From NCBI GenBank assembly GCA_019694555.1, contig JAIBBS010000016.1, forward strand, positions 1-64,000: DNA of 64,000 bases. Direction: 5' to 3'. Each line of letters starts with the position of its first letter. Position 1 is the first letter of the stretch. The DNA comes from Nannocystaceae bacterium. GTDB lineage: Bacteria > Myxococcota_A > Polyangia > Nannocystales > Nannocystaceae. A model generated the notes under the pieces. That model was not told the DNA's origin. It saw only the letters and a program-made list of their open reading frames with translations, and did no database searches. Made by a program: the position numbers and the translations under genes. This document shows, piece after piece, positions 43,573-51,688 of the stretch.

Positions 43573-44454
43573 ATGCTCGACCTTCCGCGACTGCTCGAGA
43601 AATGTGAACGATTGCAGTGGGATGCGGATGACCTCGACTGGGACGCCCCCGGCGCGGACGCGGTGAGCGAGGCGCAGGCGGGGCGGCTCGCGGGCTTTCT
43701 GGGGGACCTGTTCTGGATCGAGTCGACGGCCGCGATCGTGTTCGAGGCGATGGCGGGCAACGAGGTCGACCCGACGCGGCGGGCGATCTTCTCGTCGTTC
43801 GCCAAGGACGAGGCGCGCCACGCCGAGGCCGAGCGGCGCTTGATGGTGCGCTGGGGCATCTTGGGCAGGCGGCAACGGCCCGAGCCCAACAGCTCGGTGC
43901 GGCGGTTGATCGACACGCTCGAGCGCTACGCGGCGCGCGTGCACCCGTCGGTGTTCAGCGCGATCATCCCGATGACCGAGCTGGTGCTCGATGGCGCGTT
44001 GGTGAAGTACCTCGTGCGCGTGGTCGAGGATCCGCTGTGCCAACGCGCCTTCGACGGCATCAACGCCGACGAGGCGCGCCACCTCGCGATGGACTTCCAC
44101 ATGCTCGAGCACTACGGCCGCGAGCAGACGCCGGCGCGCAACGCGATGGATCTGGTCAAGAGCTTCGTGACTCCCAGCGGGCTGTACGCGATGTTCTTCG
44201 GCTACATGCCGATGCTCGCGCGCACACGCGTCAACCTCGAGGCCATGGGCCTCGATCTCGACGAGGCCGCCAAGGCGATGCGGCGCTACGTCGAGCTGGG
44301 CGAGCGCAACGGCGACATCGCGCGGCATCCGACCTACCGCATCATGCGAGGCTGGGTCGACAACGTGACCCAGGGCCGCTCGCGCATCGGCGACGTGATG
44401 GTGCGGCTGTCCGACGCGCTCGATGGCCTGGGCGCGCTGCGCAAGGCGGCCTGA
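43573..44454 (+). CDS. Ferritin-like (AurF-like) diiron protein
   Basis: 293 residues, almost all helical. Two DEARH motifs (AKDEARHAEAERR near 78 and NADEARHLAMDFHMLEH near 163), plus FWIESTAAIVFEAM and IIPMTELVLDGALVKYL, supply the E...ExxH...E...ExxH ligands of a four-helix diiron site. Such proteins oxidise amines or other substrates (AurF) or act as oxygenases; the substrate here is unknown. ATG 43573 has a strong Shine-Dalgarno (CAGGGGTGA), unlike most first genes here, and a short leader. Divergent from the MerR gene and probably its target. Confidence 0.75.
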   Translation: MLDLPRLLEKCERLQWDADDLDWDAPGADAVSEAQAGRLAGFLGDLFWIESTAAIVFEAMAGNEVDPTRRAIFSSFAKDEARHAEAERRLMVRWGILGRRQRPEPNSSVRRLIDTLERYAARVHPSVFSAIIPMTELVLDGALVKYLVRVVEDPLCQRAFDGINADEARHLAMDFHMLEHYGREQTPARNAMDLVKSFVTPSGLYAMFFGYMPMLARTRVNLEAMGLDLDEAAKAMRRYVELGERNGDIARHPTYRIMRGWVDNVTQGRSRIGDVMVRLSDALDGLGALRKAA

Positions 44455-44479
44455 GCGACGCGTCGGCACTGCGTCGCGG

Positions 44480-44485
44480 TATGCT
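44480..44485 (+). promoter_or_regulatory. -10 box of the M20 peptidase gene
   Basis: TATGCT, 9 nt before GTG 44495. Confidence 0.45.
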
Positions 44486-44494
44486 CGCGGCCCC

Positions 44495-45970
44495 GTGGGC
44501 CGCCGACGCACCGTGATGCGCGCGCTGAAGTGGGCCGGCCTCGGCCTCGCGGCGTTGTCGGCGGTGTGCGTGGTGCGTGCGGCGACCGTGTCGCCGCCGA
44601 CGTTCGCGCCCGGGCCCGCGCCCGCGCTGCCGCGCTTCGACGAGGCCGCGGTCGCGCAGGCGCTGTCGCATGCGGTCGCGGTGCCCACGGTCTCGCGGCG
44701 CACCGGCGGCGAGGCGGCGGCGTTCGAGCAGCTGCATGCCACGCTGTTGGCCGACGTCCCTCGCGTGCAGCAGACGCTGTCGCGCGAGCGCATCGGCGAG
44801 CACGCGCTGCTGCTGCGCTGGGCCGGTCGCGACGCGAGCGCGCCGCCGATCCTGCTCACCGCGCACCTCGACGTCGTGCCGGTCGAGCCCGACACCCTGG
44901 GCGAGTGGACGCATCCGCCGTTCTCGGGCGCGATCGCGGACGGCTTCGTGTGGGGCCGCGGTGCCATCGACGACAAGACCGCGGTCGTCACCATCCTCGC
45001 GGCCATCGAGGCGCTGCTGCAGGCGGGCCACGTGCCCGCGTGCGACGTGTGGCTGGCGCTGGGCGACGACGAGGAGGTCGGCGGCCGTGGCGGTGCGATG
45101 GCGATCGCGGCGACGCTGCGCGATCGCGGGGTGCGGCCGCGCTTCGTGCTCGACGAAGGCGGGGCCGTGGTCGACGGCGTGCTGCCCGGTGTCACGCGTC
45201 CGGTCGCGCTGGTCGGCATCGCGGAGAAGGGCGCGGCCAGTCTCGAGCTCACCGTGGTCGCCGAGGGTGGACACTCGTCGATGCCACCCCGCGGCGGTGC
45301 GATCGCGCGGCTCGCAGCCGCGGTCGTGCGTCTGGACGAGTCGCCGATGCCGGCGTCGCTGCGCGGTCCCGCGGCGGCGATGATCGATCGTCTCACGCCC
45401 GAGCTGGGCTTCGCCGCACGCCTGGCCCTGGCCAACCGCTGGTTGTTGGGACCCGCGGTCACGCGGGTGCTGTCCAGTCATCCCGCGAGCAACGCGATCG
45501 TGCGCACCACCACCGCGCCGACGATCTTCGCGGCCGGCAGCGCCGACAACGTGCTCGCCGCGCACGCGCGCGCGGTGGTCAACTTCCGCATCCTGCCCGG
45601 CGAGACCGTGCAGGACGTGATCGACCACGCCGTGCACGTCATCGACGACGACGCGGTCACGGTGCGCTGCCTCGATCACTGCTGGGATCCCTCGCCGGTG
45701 TCGCCCGACGCGGGCGAGGGCTGGGACGACATCGCCGCCGCGATCGCGTGGACCTGGCCCGACGCGCTCGTGTCGCCGTCGCTGGTCGTGGGCGCCACGG
45801 ACGCGCGCCACTACGCCGGCATCTCCGATCGCGTGTACCGCTTCTTGCCGATCCGGCTCGACGACGTCGATCGCAAGCGTCTGCACGGCACCGACGAGCG
45901 CATCGCGGTCGCCGACGTGGGTCGCGCGGTCGCGTTCTACGCGGCGCTGCTGACGGCGACGACGCGCTAG
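44495..45970 (+). CDS. M20-family metallopeptidase (membrane-anchored)
   Basis: About 491 residues. N-terminal membrane segment (LKWAGLGLAALSAVCVV), then LLTAHLDVVPVEP (first zinc His and Asp), GRGAIDDKTAVVTIL (bridging Asp), LALGDDEEVGG (catalytic Glu pair) and the late GATDARHYAGI His. The order is that of carboxypeptidase Ss1/aminoacylase-like M20 enzymes, including the dimerisation domain in the middle (VAEGGHSSMPPRGG). Expected to hydrolyse peptides or N-acyl amino acids on the periplasmic side. Intact and of normal length. Confidence 0.9.
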   Translation: MGRRRTVMRALKWAGLGLAALSAVCVVRAATVSPPTFAPGPAPALPRFDEAAVAQALSHAVAVPTVSRRTGGEAAAFEQLHATLLADVPRVQQTLSRERIGEHALLLRWAGRDASAPPILLTAHLDVVPVEPDTLGEWTHPPFSGAIADGFVWGRGAIDDKTAVVTILAAIEALLQAGHVPACDVWLALGDDEEVGGRGGAMAIAATLRDRGVRPRFVLDEGGAVVDGVLPGVTRPVALVGIAEKGAASLELTVVAEGGHSSMPPRGGAIARLAAAVVRLDESPMPASLRGPAAAMIDRLTPELGFAARLALANRWLLGPAVTRVLSSHPASNAIVRTTTAPTIFAAGSADNVLAAHARAVVNFRILPGETVQDVIDHAVHVIDDDAVTVRCLDHCWDPSPVSPDAGEGWDDIAAAIAWTWPDALVSPSLVVGATDARHYAGISDRVYRFLPIRLDDVDRKRLHGTDERIAVADVGRAVAFYAALLTATTR

Positions 45971-46044
45971 CCCGCAGGCTTTGCGGACACGGTTGCGGCG
46001 CGAGGGCTTGCACGTCGCAGCGCTTGCGGGTGCACTGATCCGCA

Positions 46045-48231
46045 GTGCACCGCGCCCGCCCCACGGCGTTGCTGCTGTTCGCGGCCCTGTCCGCGTGCCA
46101 CCGCGACGAGGATCCGCAGCAGACCGAGGGCAGCAGCAGCGGCACCGGCGAGAGCGGCAGCGCCAGCGCCGCGGACGAGACCGGCGGCGATCCGCTGCCG
46201 CCGCGCCCCGACACGGTCGCGTGCACCTTCGAGGGCAACGCGCCGGGCCTGCTGCCCGCGATCGCGTTGGTCGACGACGGCGAGGCCGGCGTGGTCGATC
46301 TCGCCGCGGACGCCGACGCGGCGCGCGACGTGCTGCTGCGCGACGACCTGTCGATCGCGGTGCGCGACGACGACGGCACCACGCTCGCGCTCGATCTGTC
46401 GACGCGTGCGACCCGGGTGCTCGCGCTGGCGCTCGCGCCCGACCACGCGAGCAGCGGCCAGCTGTACGTGCGCTTCGAGACCAACGCGATGCCGCCGCGC
46501 TCGGTGGTGTCGCGCTTCACCCTCGATGCGGCCACGAAGCTGATCGATCCGGCCAGCGAGCGCGTGGTGATCGATCTCGCCGACGCGATCGGCGAGCGCG
46601 CCGGCGGAGCGCTCGCGTTCGGGCCCGACGGTCTGCTCTACATCGGCGTCGGCGACCGCGACGACGGCGTGTCGATCGCGGCGACCGATCCGACCCAGCG
46701 CCAGGGCAAGCTGCTGCGCCTCGACGTCGCGCCGCTCGACGACACCGGCAGCTACGCGATCCCGCCCGACAATCCCTTCGTGGGTCAGGGCGGCAGCGCC
46801 GATCTGGTGTGGGCTCGGGGCCTGCGCGATCCGTGGCGCTGTCGCTTCGCCGGCGACGACCCGCTGCCCTGGTGCGTCGACGTCGGCATCGAAGAGCAGG
46901 AGATCGACCACGTCGAGCCGGGCGCGAACCTGGGCTGGCCCTCGATGGACGGCAACAGCTGTCGTCTGCCTGCCGGCGATTGCAGCGAGGTCGGCGCGCA
47001 GCCGGCCAGCGCGACCTATCGCAGCGTCGACGGCGACTGCGGCATCGCGGGCGTGGTGCTCGCGAGCGCGCCGGCCGAGCTCGATCAGGCGCTGCTGTGG
47101 GCCGACCGCTGTTCGGGCCGCGTGCGCGGGCTCGACACCGACAACGACGAGGTGCTCATCCAAGACGAGATCCTCGGCGTGACCGAGTCGCTGCCGAGCG
47201 CGGTCGCGGTCGATCGCAGCGGCGCGGTGGTGCTGGTCGGCGCCGACGGCATCCAGCGCATCACCGTGCCCGAGCCGGCCGCGAGCTTCCCGGTGTCGCT
47301 GTCGGACAGCGGCTGCTTCGAGGATCTCGTGGCGCTGACGCCCGCCGCGGGCGTGGTGCCGTACGATCTCAACGCACCGCTGTGGACCGACGGCGCGATC
47401 AAGTCGCGCTTCATCGTCGTGCCGCCGCAGCAGACCATCGACCTCGACGACGACGGCCTGCTGGTGTTCCCGGTCGGCAGCGTCGTGCTCAAGAACTTCG
47501 CGTTCGAGTTCAGCGTCGGCGACGCGAGCTCGCGACGCTCGGTCGAGACCCGCGTGATGGTGCGCCGGCCGTTCGGCTGGCAGTTCCACTCCTACCGCTG
47601 GAACGAAGCCGGCACCGACGCGACCCTGCTCGAGCACGGCGAGACCCAGACGCTGTCGCTCGACGATCACGGCAGCATCGAGAGCTTCGACTACGACTGG
47701 CCCAGCCGCGGCAACTGCAAGGTCTGCCACGGCCTGGGCGCGTCCAACGTCGTGGGCCTGCGCCTCGATCAGCTCGCGCGCGACCACGACTACGGCCACG
47801 TCACCGCGGATCAGCTCGAGGCGCTCGCCGGCATCGGCCTGTTCACCGCCGCGCTGCCCGATGCCGTCGCGGCCATCACCGAGCCCAGCGACGAGGCCGC
47901 GCCGCTCGAGCAGCGCGCTCGCGCGTGGCTGCACGCCAACTGCGGCCACTGCCATCGCCCCGGCGGCTGGACTCCCGCGGGCCTGACCATGGATCTGCGC
48001 TGGACCACCGCCTTCGCGGACACGCACACCTGCGGTGTGCACACGCAGTACTACAACGCGTGGGTCGACGGCGACACGCGCATCGTGCCGGGTCAGTCGA
48101 CCAGCTCGGTGATCTGGGAGCGCCTGAGCCAGCGCGGCCCGGGCCAGATGCCGCCGCTCGCGACCGCGCGGGTGGATCCTGCGAGTGCGGTGGTGCAGGC
48201 GTGGATCGACGGGCTCGCCGCGTGCCCGTGA
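46045..48231 (+). CDS. Sugar dehydrogenase-like propeller fused to diheme cytochrome c domain
   Basis: 728 residues from GTG 46045. Lipobox FAALSAC, acidic linker, then a six-bladed glucose/sorbosone dehydrogenase-like domain (about 80-410) with GGALAFGPDGLLYIGVGD, QRQGKLLRLDV, WARGLRDPWRCRF and HVEPGANLGWP, all typical of PQQ-type Gdh/Sndh proteins. The second half (about 430-728) has VPYDLNAPLWTDGAIKSRFI and two CxxCH heme sites (CKVCH near 559, CGHCH near 634), like SO2930-type diheme proteins. Electrons from sugar oxidation could pass to the hemes within one chain. Surface or periplasmic. Confidence 0.8.
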   Translation: MHRARPTALLLFAALSACHRDEDPQQTEGSSSGTGESGSASAADETGGDPLPPRPDTVACTFEGNAPGLLPAIALVDDGEAGVVDLAADADAARDVLLRDDLSIAVRDDDGTTLALDLSTRATRVLALALAPDHASSGQLYVRFETNAMPPRSVVSRFTLDAATKLIDPASERVVIDLADAIGERAGGALAFGPDGLLYIGVGDRDDGVSIAATDPTQRQGKLLRLDVAPLDDTGSYAIPPDNPFVGQGGSADLVWARGLRDPWRCRFAGDDPLPWCVDVGIEEQEIDHVEPGANLGWPSMDGNSCRLPAGDCSEVGAQPASATYRSVDGDCGIAGVVLASAPAELDQALLWADRCSGRVRGLDTDNDEVLIQDEILGVTESLPSAVAVDRSGAVVLVGADGIQRITVPEPAASFPVSLSDSGCFEDLVALTPAAGVVPYDLNAPLWTDGAIKSRFIVVPPQQTIDLDDDGLLVFPVGSVVLKNFAFEFSVGDASSRRSVETRVMVRRPFGWQFHSYRWNEAGTDATLLEHGETQTLSLDDHGSIESFDYDWPSRGNCKVCHGLGASNVVGLRLDQLARDHDYGHVTADQLEALAGIGLFTAALPDAVAAITEPSDEAAPLEQRARAWLHANCGHCHRPGGWTPAGLTMDLRWTTAFADTHTCGVHTQYYNAWVDGDTRIVPGQSTSSVIWERLSQRGPGQMPPLATARVDPASAVVQAWIDGLAACP

Positions 48232-48244
48232 CGCGGTCGCTCGA

Positions 48245-49750
48245 TCAGCGCGTCGGCTCGCCCGCATCCGAAAACGTCACCCGCGACAGTCGCAGCTCGT
48301 TGCGGAAGACCTCGGGCTTGTGGATGCTGGTGCCCAGCAGCATGCGCACGCAGTCCTGCAGGCCTTCGGTCACCGCGGGGTGGGGATGCAGCAGCTCGGC
48401 GAGATCGCGGACGGAGCGATTGGCGTGGATCATCAGTGACACGCCCTCGATGGTGGTGGAGGCGTGCACGCCCAGCGCGCGCACGCCGAGGATGCGCATG
48501 TCGTCGTCGTCGGTGACCAGCAGCTTGACGAAGCCGTCGGTGGCGCGCATGGCGATGGCGCGGTTGACCAACGCGTAGCCGTAGACCGCGACGCGGTAGG
48601 GGATGCGGCGCTTCTGCGCCTCCTGCTCGTTGATGCCGATGGCGGCGACCTCGGGGTCGAGGAACATGATGGTCGAGAGGTTGTCGTACGACAGCGTGCG
48701 CGTGGTCGCGCCGCAGATGCGCTCGACCGCGTGGCGGCCCTCGATCTCGCCGATGCTCACCAGCGCGATGTCGAGGGTCACGTCGCCGGCGGCGTAGATG
48801 TGCGGCACCGAGGTCTGGGTGTCGTCGACGACGAGCTGGCCCTGGGGATTGAGCTGCACGCCCGCGGCCGCCAGCTCGAGGCCGCTGGCGGCAGGCTCGC
48901 GACCGACCGAGATCAGCGCTCGATCGACGCGGATGGTCTCGCGTCCGCCACCGGCGTGCTCGATGGTGTACTCGACCTCGTCGTCGACGCGCCGCATCGA
49001 GATCAAGCTCGCGCGGTGGTGGATCGTCACGCCCTTGCGCTCGAGGTTGTTCGAGCACAGCCGCGAGACGTCGACGTCCTCGAACGGCAGGATGCGCTCG
49101 GCGCGGTCGATGAGATAGACCTTGGTCTGGCCGAAGTTGGCGAAGATGGTCGCGTACTCGCAGCCGACCACGCCGGCGCCGAGGATCACCAGGCTGCGGG
49201 GGAATCGCGACAGCGACTCGATGTGATCGGAGTTGAGGATGACCTCGCCGTCGACCTCGATGTTGGGCAGCTGTCGCGGACGACTGCCGGAGGCGATGAC
49301 GAAGTGCGACGAGCTCACGCGCCGCGACTCGCCGGTCTCGTGGTCTTCGACCGTGACGGTGTGCGCATCGAGGAAGCGCGCGTGGCCACGCACCAGCGTG
49401 ATCGATCCGGTGTGTCCCGGCAGCGGCGCCGCGAGCTCCCGCAGCTGCCGCGTCATGTGGCCGACCTTCGCGTCGGTGGCCATGCGCACGGCCTCGCAGA
49501 CCGCTTCGTAGTGCACCGTGACGCCGGTGGCCGAGAAGCCGCGATCACGCCGCGTCGCGTTGCGATAGTCGCGAGACAGCTCCCACATCGTCTTCGACGA
49601 CAACGCACCGTTGTGCACGCCGGCGCCGCCCAGGCGGCCGCGCTCGATCAGGCACACCTTCTTGCCGAAGTCCCACGCGCGCATGGCCGCGGCGAACCCC
49701 GAGGGTCCCGCGCCGATCACGGTGATGTCGAACTCGTACGCCTCGGGCAT
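48245..49750 (-). CDS. SthA-like flavoprotein lacking the redox cysteines
   Basis: 501 residues, pyridine-nucleotide-disulfide oxidoreductase fold: FAD site DITVIGAGPSGFAAAM, NAD(P) site LVILGAGVVGCEYATIF, PHIYAAGDV, and a dimerisation domain with LLHPHPAVTEG. Where dihydrolipoamide dehydrogenases carry Cx4C, and SthA carries one Cys, this reads LGGAGVHNGALSSKTM: both cysteines are gone. That rules out dithiol chemistry and suits a soluble NAD(P)H transhydrogenase-like or diaphorase role. TAGCAT lies 7 nt before ATG 49750. Convergent with the dehydrogenase/cytochrome fusion gene, 13 bp apart. Confidence 0.85.
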   Translation of the reverse strand: MPEAYEFDITVIGAGPSGFAAAMRAWDFGKKVCLIERGRLGGAGVHNGALSSKTMWELSRDYRNATRRDRGFSATGVTVHYEAVCEAVRMATDAKVGHMTRQLRELAAPLPGHTGSITLVRGHARFLDAHTVTVEDHETGESRRVSSSHFVIASGSRPRQLPNIEVDGEVILNSDHIESLSRFPRSLVILGAGVVGCEYATIFANFGQTKVYLIDRAERILPFEDVDVSRLCSNNLERKGVTIHHRASLISMRRVDDEVEYTIEHAGGGRETIRVDRALISVGREPAASGLELAAAGVQLNPQGQLVVDDTQTSVPHIYAAGDVTLDIALVSIGEIEGRHAVERICGATTRTLSYDNLSTIMFLDPEVAAIGINEQEAQKRRIPYRVAVYGYALVNRAIAMRATDGFVKLLVTDDDDMRILGVRALGVHASTTIEGVSLMIHANRSVRDLAELLHPHPAVTEGLQDCVRMLLGTSIHKPEVFRNELRLSRVTFSDAGEPTR

Positions 49751-49757
49751 CGCGACG

Positions 49758-49763
49758 ATGCTA
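49758..49763 (-). promoter_or_regulatory. -10 box of the SthA-like gene
   Basis: TAGCAT on the minus strand, 7 nt before ATG 49750. Confidence 0.5.
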
Positions 49764-49926
49764 GCAGGGTGCGGCGCCGCCCCCGGAGGTGCACGGCGAA
49801 GCCGGTGACGGGCCGGCTTTCGTCGGTCGCGTCGCTCGGTCCCGGTGCCGGCAGAGCCGGTCATCGGACCTGTGCGCGTGCGGTCGCTTCCGCGACGAGA
49901 GCCCGCCAGCATCCGCTGACGGTCTG

Positions 49927-50925
49927 TCAGTGCGGCGCGATCACGACCTTGAGCACGCCGTCGCGCGCGGCGTGGGCCAGCGCCTCGGCGCCATCGGCCA
50001 GGTCGTAGCGCGCGTCCAGCAGCGGTCGCGGATCGATGCGGCCCTGCTGCAGCAGTGCGAGCGCCCGTGCGAAGGGACCGCAGCGCGAGCCGACGACGGT
50101 GATCTCGTCGATCACCACCGGCGCGAGCTCGAGCTGCGACGCGCCGTGGTACGTGCTCTTGAGCACCAGCGTGCCGCGCGGTCGCAGCAGCCGCAGCGCC
50201 AGCGCGAAGCCCTCGGGTCCACCGGTGGCCTCGACCACGCGATCGAAGCCGCGCGCGCGCGCGGCCTCGGGCGCGCAGGTGCGACAGCCGACCGCCTCGG
50301 CGATGGCGAGCTTGCGCGCGTGTCGGCCCACCACCGTGACGTCCGCGCCGTGATCCGCGAGCACCATCGCGACCAGCAGCCCCAGCTTGCCGTCGCCGAT
50401 CACCGCGACGTCGGTGCGCGCGGGGATCTCGACCTGCTCGAGCACCTGCAGCGCCGCCGCGAGCGGCTCGACGAACACCGCGGCCTCGTCGGGGACGTCG
50501 TCGGGCACGCGGTGCAGGTTCGCGATCGGCAGCACCACCGACTGCGCGAAGCAGCCCTGGCGGCCGCGGATGCCCATCACCGTGCGCGTGGCGCAGTGGT
50601 TGGCCGAGCCGCGGTCGCAGGCCTCGCAGCTGCCGCAGCCGACGTTGATCTCGCCGACCACGCGGCGGCCGATCCACGCCGGGTTGTCGCATCGCTCGAC
50701 GCGGCCGACCAGCTCGTGCCCGAGCACGCGCGGGCCCTCGTCTGCGCCCATGTACCCGCGCAGGATCTCGAGGTCGGTGTTGCACACGCCGGCCAGCGTC
50801 ACGGCCACGCGCGCCTCGCCCGGCCCCGGCAGCGGCGCGTCAATCGGGCGCACCGCGACGCCGTGACCCGGCTCGAACACCAGCGCGCGCATCGGCGGTT
50901 GCGATCCTGTGTGAGCGGTCGTCAT
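49927..50925 (-). CDS. Zinc-dependent medium-chain alcohol dehydrogenase
   Basis: About 332 residues. GVCNTDLEILRGYMG holds the catalytic-zinc Cys, VLGHELVGRVE the zinc His, GCGSCEACDRGSANHC the four structural-zinc Cys, and VAVIGDGKLGLLVAMVLADH the NAD(P) Rossmann site. The layout is that of threonine/sorbitol dehydrogenase-like MDR enzymes. Substrate unknown. ATG 50892 (beginning MRALVFEPG) is an alternative start that matches the usual N-terminus better; 50925 is given as the outer limit. Divergent from the tRNA-Ser(UGA) gene. Confidence 0.88.
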   Translation of the reverse strand: MTTAHTGSQPPMRALVFEPGHGVAVRPIDAPLPGPGEARVAVTLAGVCNTDLEILRGYMGADEGPRVLGHELVGRVERCDNPAWIGRRVVGEINVGCGSCEACDRGSANHCATRTVMGIRGRQGCFAQSVVLPIANLHRVPDDVPDEAAVFVEPLAAALQVLEQVEIPARTDVAVIGDGKLGLLVAMVLADHGADVTVVGRHARKLAIAEAVGCRTCAPEAARARGFDRVVEATGGPEGFALALRLLRPRGTLVLKSTYHGASQLELAPVVIDEITVVGSRCGPFARALALLQQGRIDPRPLLDARYDLADGAEALAHAARDGVLKVVIAPH

Positions 50926-50967
50926 GGCTGCGAGCTGCGATGCTTGTAGCACGACCGAAGGTGCTGC

Positions 50968-50973
50968 TAGGCT
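50968..50973 (+). promoter_or_regulatory. -10 box of tRNA-Ser(UGA)
   Basis: TAGGCT, 9 nt before the mature tRNA 5' end, leaving a 2-3 nt leader. Confidence 0.5.
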
Positions 50974-50982
50974 GCCGGGCCC

Positions 50983-51072
50983 GGAGGAGTGGCCGAGCGG
51001 TCGATGGCGGCGGACTTGAAATCCGTTGTGCTCGCAAGGGTACCGGGGGTTCGAATCCCTCCTCCTCCGCCA
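50983..51072 (+). tRNA. tRNA-Ser (anticodon UGA)
   Basis: Acceptor GGAGGAG/CTCCTCC, anticodon stem-loop GCGGA-CTTGAAA-TCCGT (anticodon TGA), long variable arm, T-loop GGTTCGAATCC, discriminator G and an encoded CCA. Third tRNA-Ser of the window and the only one with encoded CCA. Confidence 0.97.
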
Positions 51073-51105
51073 CGGTGCTGCGAGGGTGCCAGCGCGCGCC
51101 CGTGA

Positions 51106-51111
51106 TAGACT
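51106..51111 (+). promoter_or_regulatory. -10 box of the SIMPL protein gene
   Basis: TAGACT, 7 nt before ATG 51119. Confidence 0.45.
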
Positions 51112-51118
51112 GGCCGCG

Positions 51119-51688
51119 ATGTCCGAGCTGCCCGGGACCATCGGAGCGAGCGGAGAAGCCATCGTGCCGGTTTCGGCCGACGTCGCGTGGTTGCGCATCG
51201 TGCTGCTGACCGAGGGGCGCACGGTGTCCGATGCGACCAGCGCGAGCGCGCAGCGGTTGGGCATCGTGCTCGACTCGATCCGCGAGACCGAGCCGATGTT
51301 GCCGGAGCTGGTGCGCGAGGACGAGCGCACGCTGACGCCGCAGTTCGACGAGGGTCACCTCACCGGCTACGTGCTCGAGCGCGTGATGCGGGCCCAGATG
51401 CCGCCCGAGGCCGCGGGCGTGCTGCTCGACGTCGCGATCATGGCCGGCGCGGCGCCGGGCTCGGGCATCGTCTACGGCGTGCGCGATGCGACCGCCGCAC
51501 GCGCGCGCGCGGGCGAGGCTGCGCTCTCGGTCGCGGTGGCCAGCGCGCATGCGGCCGCGCATTCGCTGGGTCGCGAGCTGCTCGATCTGCGCGAGGCCGA
51601 GGTCGACTGCGAGCTGCCGACCGAGGGCGCGGGCGTGTTGATGGCGGCCGCGAGCGCGCGGGTCTCGTTCACCCACCGCGCGCGCTGA
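51119..51688 (+). CDS. SIMPL-domain (DUF541) protein without signal peptide
   Basis: 189 residues. The start TIGASGEAIVPVSADVAWLR and the C-terminal helix ARARAGEAALSVAVASAHAA, then REAEV and AASARVSF, follow the SIMPL (PF04402) pattern of BP26-like proteins. Most family members are periplasmic; this one begins directly with the domain, so it seems cytoplasmic. Function unknown. Its last 20 bp overlap the 3' end of the convergent monooxygenase gene. Confidence 0.7.
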   Translation: MSELPGTIGASGEAIVPVSADVAWLRIVLLTEGRTVSDATSASAQRLGIVLDSIRETEPMLPELVREDERTLTPQFDEGHLTGYVLERVMRAQMPPEAAGVLLDVAIMAGAAPGSGIVYGVRDATAARARAGEAALSVAVASAHAAAHSLGRELLDLREAEVDCELPTEGAGVLMAAASARVSFTHRAR

